DNA of 64,000 nt from Rhodospirillaceae bacterium (GCA_002713365.1 PASR01000008.1:148363-212362); one strand, 5' to 3'; positions 42,900 through 53,433 are shown, numbered from the stretch's first letter. Made by a program: numbers and translations. Notes: a model not told the origin generated them from the sequence alone.

Positions 42900-44735
42900 A
42901 TGGATAATAAGAATCTATTTATGGCGATTGCTGTTTCTCTAGCTATATTGTTTGGCTGGCAATTATTTGTTGAGGGACCCCGTCAAGAAGCGCAGTTAGC
43001 TGAACAAGAACGTCAAGCCGCAATTATACAAGAAAACATCAAGGCCAACGGAAAATTAGCATCAGATGGCAGTATCCAATTACCTCCTGCCGTTCATAAT
43101 AATATAATAAATACCAATTCAAAGCCCCGAAATGAGGTTATTTCCTCAAACCAGCGGGTAAAACTTTCATCAAAAAGTCTGAGTGGTTCAATCAATTTGG
43201 ACAACGGCCGTATCGATGACATAGTGATGGAAGAATATCGCAATAGCATTGATCCTGATAGCAACAAAATTACTCTTTTATCTCCTACAGGATCTTTAAA
43301 TCCATACTTTGCTGAATTTGGCTGGATTGGTAGTGAAGGAACATTTGGTGGAAGCGGAACTAACTGGCAAAGCTCTTCCTCCACACTTACACCAGCTACC
43401 CCTGTAGTTTTAACTGCGGAAACAAAGAAAGGTTTGGCTCTCAAGCGCACTTATTCATTAGATGAAAAATTTATGTTTACTATTGTCGACACCGTTAAAA
43501 ACAATAGTGATAAACCAATATACCTTCAGTCATTTGCCCGACTAGTCAGGGTTAATACTCCCGACACCCTAGGTTTTTTCATTCTTCATGAAGGCCCAAT
43601 CGGAGTAATTGATGGCACTTTGCAAGAAATAAAATACAGCACCCTAAAAGATGACTACGATGCAGATAATCGAAAACCACAGCCCACCACAACTTCCACA
43701 ACTGGTGGTTGGCTAGGAATTACCGATAAATATTGGCTAGCTGCAGTAGTCCCCGATCAAAATGTTTCCGTTAACGCTAGTTTTTCTTACCAGGAAACAT
43801 CCAGCGGTGCAGACCTCTATCAAACTGACATTCTAGAGAAAAATGTTCATACTGTCATGCCAGGTGCTTCAGTTGAAGTTACTAATCGTTTGTTTGCAGG
43901 GGCAAAAGTATTTGATACACTAACCGAATACCGTGATGAACAAAACGTTCCTCGTCTAGAAATGGCGATTGATTTTGGCTGGTTTTTCTTCATCACCAAA
44001 CCCCTACTACAAGTATTAATTGTTATAGCCGAACAACTCGAAAACATTGGTATCAAGGCAAATTTCGGTGTTGCTATTTTGGTTGTAACCGTAATTCTAA
44101 AAATATTTTTCTTTCCGCTGGCAAATAAGTCATACAAATCCATGAGTAAAATGAAGGCTTTGCAACCTAAAATGACAGAGCTTCGAGAAAAATACGGTGA
44201 TGACAAAAGAAAAATGCAGCAAGAACTTATGGGCATGTACAAGCGGGAAAAAGTAAACCCTGTATCTGGCTGCGTACCTATGGTGCTACAAATACCAGTT
44301 TTCTTCGCTCTTTACAAAGTTCTGTTCACTTCAATTGAAATGCGTCAGTCACCATTCTACGGATGGGTACACGACCTTTCTGAACGAGACCCAACAAATA
44401 TATTTCAGTTATTTGGATTAATACCCTGGGATGTTCCATCATTCCTTGCAGCTGGCACTAGCTTTATTGCATTAGGTCTTTGGCCCTTGTTCATGGGAAT
44501 ATCGATGTTTCTGCAGCAGAAACTCAATCCTGCTCCAGCTGATCCAATTCAGGCACGCATGTTTATGCTGATGCCTATAATGTTTATGTTTTTCCTAGCA
44601 AATTTCCCTGTCGGCTTGGTTATTTACTGGACCTGGAACAATCTACTATCAGTCGCTCAACAATATGTAATTATGCGCCGTATGGGAGTTTCAATTGGCG
44701 GGGGGACTATAAATAAAGGTACTAAAACGACTTAG
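42900..44735 (+). CDS. yidC: membrane protein insertase YidC
   Basis: About 611 residues from the ATG at 42900, where MDNKNLFMAIAVSLAILFGWQLF forms TM1. An upstream start inside yidD gives an unlikely extension. A large periplasmic domain follows (residues about 60-370). Then come the conserved insertase helices: FFPLANKSYKSMSKMKALQPKMTELREKYGDDKRKMQQELMGMYKREKVNPVSGCVPMVLQIPVFFALYKVL, and FMFFLANFPVGLVIYWTWNNLLSVAQQ. It inserts and folds inner-membrane proteins, with or without Sec. engB follows after 3 bp. Confidence 0.96.
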   Translation: MDNKNLFMAIAVSLAILFGWQLFVEGPRQEAQLAEQERQAAIIQENIKANGKLASDGSIQLPPAVHNNIINTNSKPRNEVISSNQRVKLSSKSLSGSINLDNGRIDDIVMEEYRNSIDPDSNKITLLSPTGSLNPYFAEFGWIGSEGTFGGSGTNWQSSSSTLTPATPVVLTAETKKGLALKRTYSLDEKFMFTIVDTVKNNSDKPIYLQSFARLVRVNTPDTLGFFILHEGPIGVIDGTLQEIKYSTLKDDYDADNRKPQPTTTSTTGGWLGITDKYWLAAVVPDQNVSVNASFSYQETSSGADLYQTDILEKNVHTVMPGASVEVTNRLFAGAKVFDTLTEYRDEQNVPRLEMAIDFGWFFFITKPLLQVLIVIAEQLENIGIKANFGVAILVVTVILKIFFFPLANKSYKSMSKMKALQPKMTELREKYGDDKRKMQQELMGMYKREKVNPVSGCVPMVLQIPVFFALYKVLFTSIEMRQSPFYGWVHDLSERDPTNIFQLFGLIPWDVPSFLAAGTSFIALGLWPLFMGISMFLQQKLNPAPADPIQARMFMLMPIMFMFFLANFPVGLVIYWTWNNLLSVAQQYVIMRRMGVSIGGGTINKGTKTT

Positions 44736-44738
44736 TCC

Positions 44739-45392
44739 ATGAATAAAAGTAAACACATTCAAGATAAAATCTTATACGGCAAATGGCTCTTCTCGCAAGA
44801 ATGTACATTTCTGAGAGGTGTTAAAAGCGTTGAGAACTTAGAGAATCCAAACTTGCCTGAAATTGCTTTCGCCGGCCGGTCTAATTGTGGTAAATCAAGT
44901 CTACTAAATGCCCTAACTGGTAGAAAATCGTTGGCACGCATTAGCAAAACCCCTGGCCGCACTCAACAGTTAAATTTCTTTGATCTTGGGGGAAAAATAT
45001 GGCTCGTTGATATGCCCGGTTATGGATATGCTAAAGCTGCTAAAAAAGATATAGCAGAATGGAATAAAACGATACATGAATACCTAAGAGGTCGCCCAAC
45101 CTTAAGAAGGTTATGTGTTTTAATTGATAGCCGTCATGGGATTAAATCGAATGACTTAGAGATAATGACTATGCTTGATTCTACTGCAGTAAACTACCAA
45201 GTAGTACTTACAAAAATTGATAAATTGTCTTCTAATGCTCTTATAAAAATAGTAGAAATTACTAGAGACTCATTAAAAACTCATCCCGCGGCGCTTCCCA
45301 ATCCAATAGCAACGAGCTCGCAGAAAGGGCTCGGCATTCAAGAATTACGAGCAGAAATAGCTGCGCTAGCAAACGATGGACACATTAGTTAA
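44739..45392 (+). CDS. engB: ribosome biogenesis GTPase EngB/YsxC (YihA)
   Basis: 217 residues, TRAFAC GTPase. G1 is AGRSNCGKSSLLNAL, G2 the T in SKTPGRTQQLNFF, G3 is DMPGYGYAKA, G4 is LTKIDKL and G5 the TSSQKGLG region. It helps late assembly of the large ribosomal subunit. Three bases separate it from yidC, so it shares that operon. Confidence 0.95.
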   Translation: MNKSKHIQDKILYGKWLFSQECTFLRGVKSVENLENPNLPEIAFAGRSNCGKSSLLNALTGRKSLARISKTPGRTQQLNFFDLGGKIWLVDMPGYGYAKAAKKDIAEWNKTIHEYLRGRPTLRRLCVLIDSRHGIKSNDLEIMTMLDSTAVNYQVVLTKIDKLSSNALIKIVEITRDSLKTHPAALPNPIATSSQKGLGIQELRAEIAALANDGHIS

Positions 45393-45433
45393 AGTCTAAT
45401 TTTGAATGAGCAAGATAAGAGAAGTATAAAATA

Positions 45434-46342
45434 ATGGCAAAAGAAACTAAAATGCCAAATTCGAATATTTTAGCCAAGGCAGAGGTTTTATCTGAAGCCT
45501 TACCGTTTATGCGGCAATACTCAGGAAGAACGTTTGTAGTAAAGTATGGCGGACATGCAATGGGCGATCAAAAACTTTCCTCGTCATTTGCCCGTGATGT
45601 AGTGTTGTTAAAACAAGTTGGCATTAATCCCGTTGTCGTGCACGGTGGCGGACCACAAATAGGCGCAATGCTTGAACGGCTAAAAATAAAGAGTGAATTT
45701 ATCGATGGGCTCAGAGTAACTGATCACGATACAGTAGAAATTGTAGAAATGGTTTTATCAGGATCTATAAATAAATCTATCGCAGCAGAAATTAATGCGG
45801 CTGGTGGCCGCGCAGTTGGTATATCGGGAAAAGACGGTAATCTTATAGAAGCCAAAAAAATTAAAAGTAAAACGCAGCAAACAGATTCAAATATAGAAAA
45901 AATTCTTGATTTAGGATTTGTTGGTGAACCAAGTAAAGTTAACGCTCAATTACTAGAGGATTTAGCAAAATCTGATCTAATTCCAGTGATTGCCCCAATA
46001 GGTACTGGCAGCGATGGTGAGACGTACAATATCAATGCTGATACAGCTGCCGGTGCTATAGCAGCATCTATAAAAGCTGCTAGATTATATATGTTAACTG
46101 ACGTATCAGGGGTACTAGACGAGGTTGGAAAACTAATCCCTGATATGAATACCGAAGAAGCCGGTCTATTGATAAAGAAGGGTATTATAAATGGTGGAAT
46201 GATACCTAAAGTTGAAACTTGCGTAAATGCTGTAAAAAAAGACGTGGAAGCAGCGGTTATCCTCGACGGAAGAACTGAACATGCTCTATTGCTAGAGGTT
46301 TTCACTGAACACGGTGTTGGCACGGCTATATGGCCTGAATAA
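45434..46342 (+). CDS. argB: acetylglutamate kinase
   Basis: 302 residues. ArgB phosphorylates N-acetylglutamate, second step of arginine synthesis. [42 protein letters not shown] holds the phosphate-binding glycines; [15 protein letters not shown] and [31 protein letters not shown] give substrate and nucleotide sites. The C-terminal [27 protein letters not shown] resembles forms that are inhibited by arginine. It follows engB by 41 bp. Confidence 0.95.
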   Translation: MAKETKMPNSNILAKAEVLSEALPFMRQYSGRTFVVKYGGHAMGDQKLSSSFARDVVLLKQVGINPVVVHGGGPQIGAMLERLKIKSEFIDGLRVTDHDTVEIVEMVLSGSINKSIAAEINAAGGRAVGISGKDGNLIEAKKIKSKTQQTDSNIEKILDLGFVGEPSKVNAQLLEDLAKSDLIPVIAPIGTGSDGETYNINADTAAGAIAASIKAARLYMLTDVSGVLDEVGKLIPDMNTEEAGLLIKKGIINGGMIPKVETCVNAVKKDVEAAVILDGRTEHALLLEVFTEHGVGTAIWPE

Positions 46343-46447
46343 AAAATAATTGTATCTAATAAACATGAGAGAGAATTATTAGTATTTTTTATTTGCCACT
46401 GAAGAATATATATACCTCAATAAGATTATTTATAGGTCCATATGTAA

Positions 46448-47128
46448 ATGAAGAATTCTAAGTCTATTCGTAATTCAGAGTTCTGGCTCTTTGACCTCGA
46501 CAACACCCTATATCCTGCTTCAAATGGACTAATGGCAAAAGTTTCATCAAGGATGACCAAATTTGTTTCTAAAAAACTCAACATGCCAAAAGATGAAGCA
46601 CTCACGGAACAAAAAGAATTATACAGAAAATACGGAACAACACTTAGTGGGCTAATGAAAGAATACAAAGTAGACCCGTATGATTTTTTGGATTTTGTTC
46701 ATCAAGTAGATTACAGCCTGGTTCAACCCAACCCTAGATTAGCAGAGTTATTAGAACACTTTCCTGGTAAAAAATTAATATATACGAATGCATCAACTAA
46801 TCATGCAGAGCAAGTACTAAAGCGCCTGCAGATTACTGATCACTTTCACGGCATATATGATATAGCAGCAGCGAAGTGGCAGCCAAAACCAGTAAAGAAA
46901 TCTTATCAGACACTTATTGAAAAATATAACATAAACCCCAAATCAGCTATAATGATTGAAGATCTTGCTATTAATTTGCAACCAGCAGCTTTAATGGGAA
47001 TAACCACTGTGTGGATAAATCATCTAGGAGAAGTTCCGCCACTCTGGACAACACCAAGTATAGGCAGTGATTATGTTAACTACGAAATTAATAATTTAAA
47101 TAATTGGCTAAATTCCCTTATTTTTTAA
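46448..47128 (+). CDS. HAD-family hydrolase, pyrimidine 5'-nucleotidase type
   Basis: 226 residues. The HAD motifs are FDLDNTLYPA (nucleophile Asp), YTNAS (motif II), KPVKKSY (motif III Lys) and MIEDLAINLQPAALMGITTVWIN (motif IV). It fits the SDT1/PHM8-like pyrimidine 5'-nucleotidase subgroup. The argB-HAD-dapD order is common in alphaproteobacteria. The substrate has not been shown for the bacterial members I know of. Confidence 0.87.
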   Translation: MKNSKSIRNSEFWLFDLDNTLYPASNGLMAKVSSRMTKFVSKKLNMPKDEALTEQKELYRKYGTTLSGLMKEYKVDPYDFLDFVHQVDYSLVQPNPRLAELLEHFPGKKLIYTNASTNHAEQVLKRLQITDHFHGIYDIAAAKWQPKPVKKSYQTLIEKYNINPKSAIMIEDLAINLQPAALMGITTVWINHLGEVPPLWTTPSIGSDYVNYEINNLNNWLNSLIF

Positions 47129-47225
47129 ATAACAGTACATGTGCGCCGTTGACAGAAGCCCGTCAGTAACCCCATTTAAGGTATGTGTTTATAATTAGAT
47201 GAATACTCAATTGCGCGAGGATAAG

Positions 47226-48071
47226 ATGACTATTAGCGATTTACAAAAATCCATAGAAATTGCTTGGAATGATCGAGAGAATATAAATGTTAATACCGAA
47301 GGACCAGCAAGACAAGCCGTTGAGAGTGCGCTTGAATTACTTGACCAAGGTAAACTGCGCGTAGCTGAGAAATCAGAAAAAGACTGGGTCGTAAACGAAT
47401 GGTTGAAGAAAGCTGTATTATTATCATTTAGCCTTAATGATATGGACACTATTGCAGGTGGACCAGGCAATAATACCAGTTGGTGGGATAAGGTGCCCTC
47501 TAAGTTTGCAGGGTGGAATGAAAAAAACTTTAAAAGCTCTGGTTTCCGAGCTGTTCCTGGTAGCATAGTCAGACATTCAGCTTATATAGCACCAGGGGTA
47601 GTATTAATGCCCAGCTTTGTTAACTTAGGAGCCTATGTGGATACTGGTACAATGGTTGACACTTGGGCAACAGTGGGAAGTTGTGCTCAGATAGGTAAAA
47701 ATGTCCACTTATCAGGAGGTGCCGGAATCGGCGGTGTTCTCGAACCCTTACAAGCTGGACCGGTAATTATCGAGGATAATTGCTTCATTGGTGCTAGATC
47801 TGAAGTGGCTGAGGGTGTTGTGGTGGAAACTGGGTCAGTATTATCTATGGGTGTTTACCTTGGGGGGTCTACCAAAATTGTTGACCGTGAAACAGGTGAA
47901 ATATTAATAGGTAGAGTACCAGCATATTCTGTTGTAGTTCCGGGAACACTTCCTGGGCGCTCCCTACCAGATGGTACAACCGGACCAAGCCTTTATTGTG
48001 CGGTAATTGTTAAGCGCGTCGATGAACAAACTCGTTCAAAAACGTCTATAAATGAACTATTGCGAGACTAA
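47226..48071 (+). CDS. dapD: 2,3,4,5-tetrahydropyridine-2,6-dicarboxylate N-succinyltransferase
   Basis: 281 residues from the ATG at 47226, which has GAGGATAAG just upstream; an in-frame start at 47199 lacks this. DapD succinylates tetrahydrodipicolinate in lysine and diaminopimelate synthesis. The left-handed beta-helix hexapeptide repeats are clear ([52 protein letters not shown]). The active-site segment lies at the turn [17 protein letters not shown]. It is followed after 26 bp by dapE. Confidence 0.96.
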   Translation: MTISDLQKSIEIAWNDRENINVNTEGPARQAVESALELLDQGKLRVAEKSEKDWVVNEWLKKAVLLSFSLNDMDTIAGGPGNNTSWWDKVPSKFAGWNEKNFKSSGFRAVPGSIVRHSAYIAPGVVLMPSFVNLGAYVDTGTMVDTWATVGSCAQIGKNVHLSGGAGIGGVLEPLQAGPVIIEDNCFIGARSEVAEGVVVETGSVLSMGVYLGGSTKIVDRETGEILIGRVPAYSVVVPGTLPGRSLPDGTTGPSLYCAVIVKRVDEQTRSKTSINELLRD

Positions 48072-48097
48072 GTGTATAAGGTTGACTTCAAAATACT

Positions 48098-49309
48098 ATG
48101 ACCAAGAAACACCCAATTCTTATCGACCCTATAGAACTTGCACAATCTTTGATAAGGTGTCCAAGTATTACTCCCCTAGATGCCGGGGCTATAAATGTTC
48201 TTCGTAAAGCTTTAGAATCATTAGGTTTTAAATGCTACGTAAAGCGTTTTTCATCTGATGGTAGCGATGAAGTTACCAACCTATATGCCCGGATTGGCAA
48301 GAGTGGACCTAATTTCTGCTTTGCGGGACATACCGACGTTGTACCAACTGGTGCAACCGAAAACTGGAATAATGATCCTTTCGCAGGTAATATAGTTGAT
48401 GGCAATTTATTTGGCCGAGGTGCTGCAGATATGAAAAGTGCTATTGCAGCATTCGTATCGGCAGTTTCTAGGTTTTGTTCTCAATATGGAGATCCATTGG
48501 CTTGGAAAAATTCTGGCTCAATAAGCCTTTTAATCACTGGTGATGAGGAGGGTCCTGCAATAAATGGGACACGTAGGCTTTTAGAATGGCTTAATGAGAA
48601 AGGGGAAAAAATAGATGCGTGCATTGTTGGAGAACCTACAAATCAAAGAAAAATAGGAGATATGGTAAAAATTGGTAGACGGGGTAGCCTAGTCTGTGAG
48701 GTCTCGGTTTACGGTGTACAGGGACATACTGCTTATCCTGATTTAGCTGAAAACCCTATTCACCTCTTATTAAACATGCTTCAGTCTTTAGTTGCTGACC
48801 CTATTGATAATGCTACAGAACATTTTCAGCCCTCAACAATACAAATATCTAGTTTTGACGTAGGCAACACAGCATCAAATGTCATACCGGCATCAGCTAC
48901 AGCACGTTTCAATATACGGTTCAATGATAATCATACCTCAGAGAGCTTAACCAAATGGATAGATAAAAAATTGTCGGACAATATTGGAGATGGCAATGCA
49001 CATTATAAAACTAAAATCCATGTTACTGGTGAAAGCTTTATAACTCCGCCTGGTTCATTGACTGAAAATATAGTATCAGCAATCGAAAGTGTTTCTAATA
49101 GTACACCACAGCTAAGTACTACCGGAGGAACTTCAGATGCTCGGTTTATAAAAAACTATTGTCCAGTAGTGGAGTTCGGTTTAGTTGGTTTAACAATGCA
49201 TCAGGTCAATGAAAATGTTGCATGTGCAGATATTGAGACACTGAGTAAAATATATAAAAAGACCTTAGAAAATTATTTTACCAGTAAGAATATGCCCTCT
49301 AGACCCTAA
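48098..49309 (+). CDS. dapE: succinyl-diaminopimelate desuccinylase
   Basis: 403 residues, M20 family. It removes succinate from N-succinyl-LL-DAP, with two zinc ions. FAGHTDVVPTG (His), FGRGAADMKSAIAAF (Asp bridging), LLITGDEEGPAINGTRRLL (Glu pair), CIVGEPTNQRKIGDMVKIGRRGS and VQGHTAYPDLAENP are present, and GTSDARF near the carboxyl end is the DapE substrate-specificity motif. It works directly with dapD just upstream. Confidence 0.96.
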   Translation: MTKKHPILIDPIELAQSLIRCPSITPLDAGAINVLRKALESLGFKCYVKRFSSDGSDEVTNLYARIGKSGPNFCFAGHTDVVPTGATENWNNDPFAGNIVDGNLFGRGAADMKSAIAAFVSAVSRFCSQYGDPLAWKNSGSISLLITGDEEGPAINGTRRLLEWLNEKGEKIDACIVGEPTNQRKIGDMVKIGRRGSLVCEVSVYGVQGHTAYPDLAENPIHLLLNMLQSLVADPIDNATEHFQPSTIQISSFDVGNTASNVIPASATARFNIRFNDNHTSESLTKWIDKKLSDNIGDGNAHYKTKIHVTGESFITPPGSLTENIVSAIESVSNSTPQLSTTGGTSDARFIKNYCPVVEFGLVGLTMHQVNENVACADIETLSKIYKKTLENYFTSKNMPSRP

Positions 49310-49316
49310 GTTTATA

Positions 49317-49904
49317 GTGATTAATAAATACGATGTAATTCATAATATCTATGGCGCATGGAGGTTTTTCAGGTTTGACCTTAGTGCTACTCAGTATTTC
49401 CAATCAACATTAGAGAATTTCTGGAAATCATTTTTTGCCGCGCTTATCATTTTGCCCGCAATAATAGTACTACGTATAATATTTTTAATTACCGCTCCAG
49501 ATGATTATTTAATAAACAATACAAAATATATCGCACTTGTATTCATAATCGATTACACATACCAATGGATTATATTTCCATTAGTTATGTTTTACTTCAC
49601 GGATGTTATTCACAGAAAAGACAGCTATATAACTTATATCGTAGTAAGAAATTGGTCGCAGGTTATACAAACCACAATTTTTTTTCCTGCTGCAATGATA
49701 TACTTATTAAATAGTTCTAATAATTTTAATTTGGGCGTTTATTTTCTTATAGGAGCATATTTAATAAATTGGGCCTATGAATGGTTTATTGCCCGTTCCA
49801 CTCTCAACGTTTCATCAGTACTAGCCGCAATCATAGTTATAATGAGCACAATCATTAGTTTATCTATCGCTGCTATAAGCCAATCTTTTATCATATCTAA
49901 TTAA
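49317..49904 (+). CDS. conserved membrane protein of unknown function
   Basis: 195 residues beginning at a GTG, 7 bp after dapE. A short amphipathic lead ending FRFDLSATQYFQSTLENFWKSFFAA is followed by about five membrane helices with short loops (FLITAPDDYLI, RKDSYITYIVVRNWSQ, ARSTLNVSS). The lead with F-D-L-S...Y-F...FW-SFFAA recurs, as far as I recall, in hypothetical proteins encoded between dapE and truA in other alphaproteobacteria. No known domain or catalytic residue is seen. Overlapping context hints at a role in the cell envelope, which is inference. Confidence 0.8.
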   Translation: MINKYDVIHNIYGAWRFFRFDLSATQYFQSTLENFWKSFFAALIILPAIIVLRIIFLITAPDDYLINNTKYIALVFIIDYTYQWIIFPLVMFYFTDVIHRKDSYITYIVVRNWSQVIQTTIFFPAAMIYLLNSSNNFNLGVYFLIGAYLINWAYEWFIARSTLNVSSVLAAIIVIMSTIISLSIAAISQSFIISN

Positions 49905-49958
49905 ATATTTATCTAAGTAAAAGTAATAATCTTATATTAAATAAAGTCTTATATTCAT

Positions 49959-50699
49959 TTATGGATAATCAACCTTTACTAAATATAGACCATCCGGGGG
50001 TGCAGTTGGTCCTGCAGAACTGCGGTCGCGTGCTTTTAGAATAGCCCTTACGGCAGACGCATTCATTTTGCTAGCTCCCACCATAACTAACGTTCCAACT
50101 ATATTTCGTACCTGATGGTGTAAGAACGACTGAGCAGTGGCTTTTATATGTATCTCACTTCCATACCGGTCCACCTGTAGTTTATCTAATGTCCTGACGG
50201 GAGAACTTGCTTGACACGCCTTGGCACGAAATGACGTAAAATCATGGATGCCCGTGAGAATTTGTGCCGATTCATACATTGATTCAACATCAAGTATATT
50301 AGGAATCCACCAAATTTTATTCTGACCAAATGTTGGAGGAGGTCTCCGATTAAGTATTCGATATAAATAATGGCGTCTCAGTGCTGTAAATCGTGCATGG
50401 TAATCTTGTCCAACTGACTCTGTATTTATTATAGATATAGGCACTTTTCTAAGGAAATGATTTAATGCATCTCTTACTGTTTCACAACTAATATCCTTAT
50501 TAATATCACAGTGAGCTACTTGTCCTAATGCATGGACACCTGAATCTGTTCGACCAGCTCCAAATACCCTAACTGGTGTTCCAATAAATTCCATTAAGGC
50601 TCTTTCCACTTCACCTTGTACCGACGTCCCATTAGATTGCCTTTGCCAGCCAACAAATGGACTGCCATCATATTCTATGAGTAATTTATAACGTGTCAT
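49959..50699 (-). CDS. truA: tRNA pseudouridine(38-40) synthase TruA
   Basis: 246 residues. The catalytic Asp is in GAGRTDSGVHALGQVAH near residue 50-65. YDGSPFVGWQRQ at the amino end and DFTSFRA, FLHHQVRNIVGTLVMVG and APPDGLYLV near the carboxyl end are all standard. It modifies the anticodon arm of several tRNAs. Its ATG overlaps the fmt stop by four bases (ATGA). Confidence 0.96.
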   Translation of the reverse strand: MTRYKLLIEYDGSPFVGWQRQSNGTSVQGEVERALMEFIGTPVRVFGAGRTDSGVHALGQVAHCDINKDISCETVRDALNHFLRKVPISIINTESVGQDYHARFTALRRHYLYRILNRRPPPTFGQNKIWWIPNILDVESMYESAQILTGIHDFTSFRAKACQASSPVRTLDKLQVDRYGSEIHIKATAQSFLHHQVRNIVGTLVMVGASKMNASAVRAILKARDRSSAGPTAPPDGLYLVKVDYP

Positions 50700-51610
50700 G
50701 TGAATAAAGTTCCCAGAGGTATTTGATAACCTCTCAGGAATGCCCTAGCATCCAGATGGGCACCACCCTCATACTGAATAATTTTAAGCCTTAGTGCTGC
50801 GCTACCGCATGCAACAGTTAATTTATCATCGAGCAGTAAACCAGGAGTGCCTTGCAGTGCAACAACCTCTGCTTCAATTACTTTTAATCGTTTGTTTTCA
50901 TGTATAAACCATGATCCTGGCCAAGGAAAAAATGCTCTTATCTGACGCTCTAGATTGACAGCTGGTAATTTCCAATCAATACGACCCTCATCACGTGATA
51001 GCTTAGCAGCATATGTAATACCTTCATTAGGCTGAGGAATACTTGAAATTAAACGGGACTGCAATCCATCTAAAGCTTCAACAATCATAACCGAACCTAA
51101 TGCAGACAGGGACCTATGAAGTGTTTCAGAGTTTGTTGAATGATCGATGTCAATTTGTTCATTAATTAAAATTGGCCCAGTATCCAGACCCTCATCCATA
51201 GATATTATGGTAATACCAGTACGACTATCACCAGCTAGTATCGCTCTCTGGATCGGCGCTGCGCCTCTCCATCGCGGTAATAAGGATGCATGTATGTTTA
51301 TACAACCTAATCTAGGCGTATTAAGTATTTGTTTTGGTAATATTAAGCCAAAGGCAACTACAATAGCAGCATCTAACTCTAGATCTTCAAAACCAGCTAG
51401 AACATCATTACCCTTAAGGCTTGAAACAGTTTTTATTTCTAACTCCAATCGCTGTGCTGCTTCGTAAACTGCAGTTTGGCGTAACTTACCACCTCTACCT
51501 GCGTTACGAGGTGGCAAGGTGTAAACACAAGCGACTTCGTGCCCAATGCCAACAAGTGCTTCAAGAGCTGGTACTGCAAAATCTGGTGATCCAAAAAACG
51601 CTAGGCGCAT
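50696..51610 (-). CDS. fmt: methionyl-tRNA formyltransferase
   Basis: 304 residues. It formylates initiator Met-tRNA using 10-formyl-THF. AFFGSPDFAVPALEAL opens the Rossmann domain. The catalytic set N-H-D is in INIHASLLPRWRGAAPIQRAILAGD and MDEGLDTGPIL. The C-terminal OB-like domain recognises the tRNA. The end is slightly short but complete. Between truA and def, a typical translation-start set. Confidence 0.96.
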   Translation of the reverse strand: MRLAFFGSPDFAVPALEALVGIGHEVACVYTLPPRNAGRGGKLRQTAVYEAAQRLELEIKTVSSLKGNDVLAGFEDLELDAAIVVAFGLILPKQILNTPRLGCINIHASLLPRWRGAAPIQRAILAGDSRTGITIISMDEGLDTGPILINEQIDIDHSTNSETLHRSLSALGSVMIVEALDGLQSRLISSIPQPNEGITYAAKLSRDEGRIDWKLPAVNLERQIRAFFPWPGSWFIHENKRLKVIEAEVVALQGTPGLLLDDKLTVACGSAALRLKIIQYEGGAHLDARAFLRGYQIPLGTLFT

Positions 51611-51655
51611 AGGCTAGTCCTAAAAGGCGTATAAACTAATTACTTATGGATTTAT

Positions 51656-52174
51656 CTACGCCGCTTCCTTGAGTCGTTTTAATTTCTTCATCTTACGCAA
51701 AATAATATTTCGCTTAAGAGGCGATAAATAGTCAACAAACAATATCCCATCTAAATGGTCAATCTCGTGTTGTATGCAAGCTGCGAGTAGTCCATCAGCT
51801 GCCACTTCTTGGTTATTTCCAGTTTCATCTATATACTTTACACGAATCTCCTTAGGTCTTTTAACCTCTGCAAAATGCTTCGGCAAACTAAGACACCCTT
51901 CTTCTGCAACAAAGATTTCATCTGATGACCATACAACTATAGGGTTAACCATCTTCATAGGGTTTGGAGCTTCTTTTTCACGAGCCACGTCACAAACTAG
52001 TATTCGCCTGTTGTCACCCACCTGTGGCGCCGACAGCCCTATTCCAGGAGCAGCATACATAGTCTCAAGCATATCATCCATTAATTTACAGACGGATTCG
52101 TCAATTTCATGAACTTCTTGGCATTTAAGCTTAAGACGGTTATCCGGGGCGTATATTATAGGAAGAAGTGCCAT
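51656..52174 (-). CDS. def: peptide deformylase
   Basis: 172 residues from the ATG at 52174 (MALLPIIYAPD). The three motifs are GIGLSAPQVG (1), EEGCLSLP (2, Cys metal ligand) and QHEIDHLDG (3, H-E-x-x-H metal site). It removes the formyl group that Fmt adds. An in-frame TTG 18 bases upstream is less likely. The gap to fmt is 45 bp. Confidence 0.97.
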   Translation of the reverse strand: MALLPIIYAPDNRLKLKCQEVHEIDESVCKLMDDMLETMYAAPGIGLSAPQVGDNRRILVCDVAREKEAPNPMKMVNPIVVWSSDEIFVAEEGCLSLPKHFAEVKRPKEIRVKYIDETGNNQEVAADGLLAACIQHEIDHLDGILFVDYLSPLKRNIILRKMKKLKRLKEAA

Positions 52175-52307
52175 CTCAGCCCGACCTTTCAATTATAGCA
52201 ATTATATAAATATTTATTTCCGTTAATTATGTACTTGGTCCTGCTACGTCAAGTTATCATCCGAATCGTTTTACAAGTTGCTAGTATATTATGAGGAGAC
52301 ATTATCT

Positions 52308-53411
52308 ATGGACATATTTCTTCTTGCTATTGTTTTTATAATTGGATTCGCTATAGCCTTAGCCGCAACTATAGTTGTATTTCGTCTTAATAAAAACAGT
52401 GAGGCGCACGGTTTATCCGAAAGGTTAATACAACTAACCGAGTCCCACGCCATTTCTCAAACACAGATTACTCAGCAACTGCAAACACAAGAACGGGCTC
52501 TCGCCAAATTCTTAGAAGAAAAATTAGTGATGACAGCAGCCAGAGTAAATGAAACTTTAGAAAAAAACACTAATAGTCAAAAGTCTTCACTTGAAGAGCT
52601 AAAAGAAAGACTAATCAGAATTGATGCAGCACAAAAAAACATAACTGACTTATCTTCACAAATGATTGGTCTACAAGACATTCTATCAAACAAGCAAGCT
52701 AGGGGTGCCTTTGGCGAAGTTCAACTAGAAAACTTAGTTACCTCTGTTTTACCTCCGGGAAATTATAAATTTCAAACCACACTTAGCAATGGAAAGCGAG
52801 CAGATTGTCTGCTTGATCTCCCCCAACCACCTGGCCCAATTATAATAGATGCAAAATTTCCTTTAGAATCATATCGCTCATTAAGAAGTGCTGCCTCTGA
52901 TGAAGGCAAGAAAACTGCTGGCCGTTCTTTTGCTAGCGATATAATGAAACACGTTAACGACATTTCAGAAAAATATATACTACCTGGCGAGACAGCAGAT
53001 GCTGCATTAATGTTTCTACCCTCAGAAGCAGTTTATGCTGAACTGCATGCAAATTTTCCTGAAATAGTTGACAAAACCTACCTAGCTAAAGTTTTCGTAG
53101 TGTCACCAACTACTTTATGGGCAACTCTCAATACCGTTCGTGCAGTACTTAAAGATGTTAACATGAAAGAATCGGCTGGAATAATACAAAAAGAAATTTT
53201 AACAATGATGACCGATGTGCAACGCCTTGATAAACGGGTAGCCAACCTTCAAAGACACTTTGACCAGGCTGGAGAAGATATGAGAGAAGTAAGAACTTCT
53301 ACAGAAAAAATAACTAAACGAGGAGATCGCATCCAAGATCTTGAGATTGGAAATACCCTCAAGAATGACCCTTCATTAATGGGTGCATTTCCAATTCAAA
53401 AACCAGAATAA
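52308..53411 (+). CDS. rmuC: DNA recombination protein RmuC homologue
   Basis: 367 residues from the ATG at 52308 with GAGGAG nine bases upstream. An amino-end membrane anchor (FLLAIVFIIGFAIALAATIVVF) is followed by a long coiled-coil (about residues 30-125). The endonuclease-like RmuC core shows QARGAFGEVQLENLV, DAKFPLESYRSL and FLPSEAVYAEL. Involved in limiting inversions at repeats in E. coli. It is divergent from def and converges with recR. Confidence 0.93.
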   Translation: MDIFLLAIVFIIGFAIALAATIVVFRLNKNSEAHGLSERLIQLTESHAISQTQITQQLQTQERALAKFLEEKLVMTAARVNETLEKNTNSQKSSLEELKERLIRIDAAQKNITDLSSQMIGLQDILSNKQARGAFGEVQLENLVTSVLPPGNYKFQTTLSNGKRADCLLDLPQPPGPIIIDAKFPLESYRSLRSAASDEGKKTAGRSFASDIMKHVNDISEKYILPGETADAALMFLPSEAVYAELHANFPEIVDKTYLAKVFVVSPTTLWATLNTVRAVLKDVNMKESAGIIQKEILTMMTDVQRLDKRVANLQRHFDQAGEDMREVRTSTEKITKRGDRIQDLEIGNTLKNDPSLMGAFPIQKPE

Positions 53412-53433
53412 TTGTTAACTGTCTATTATATTT

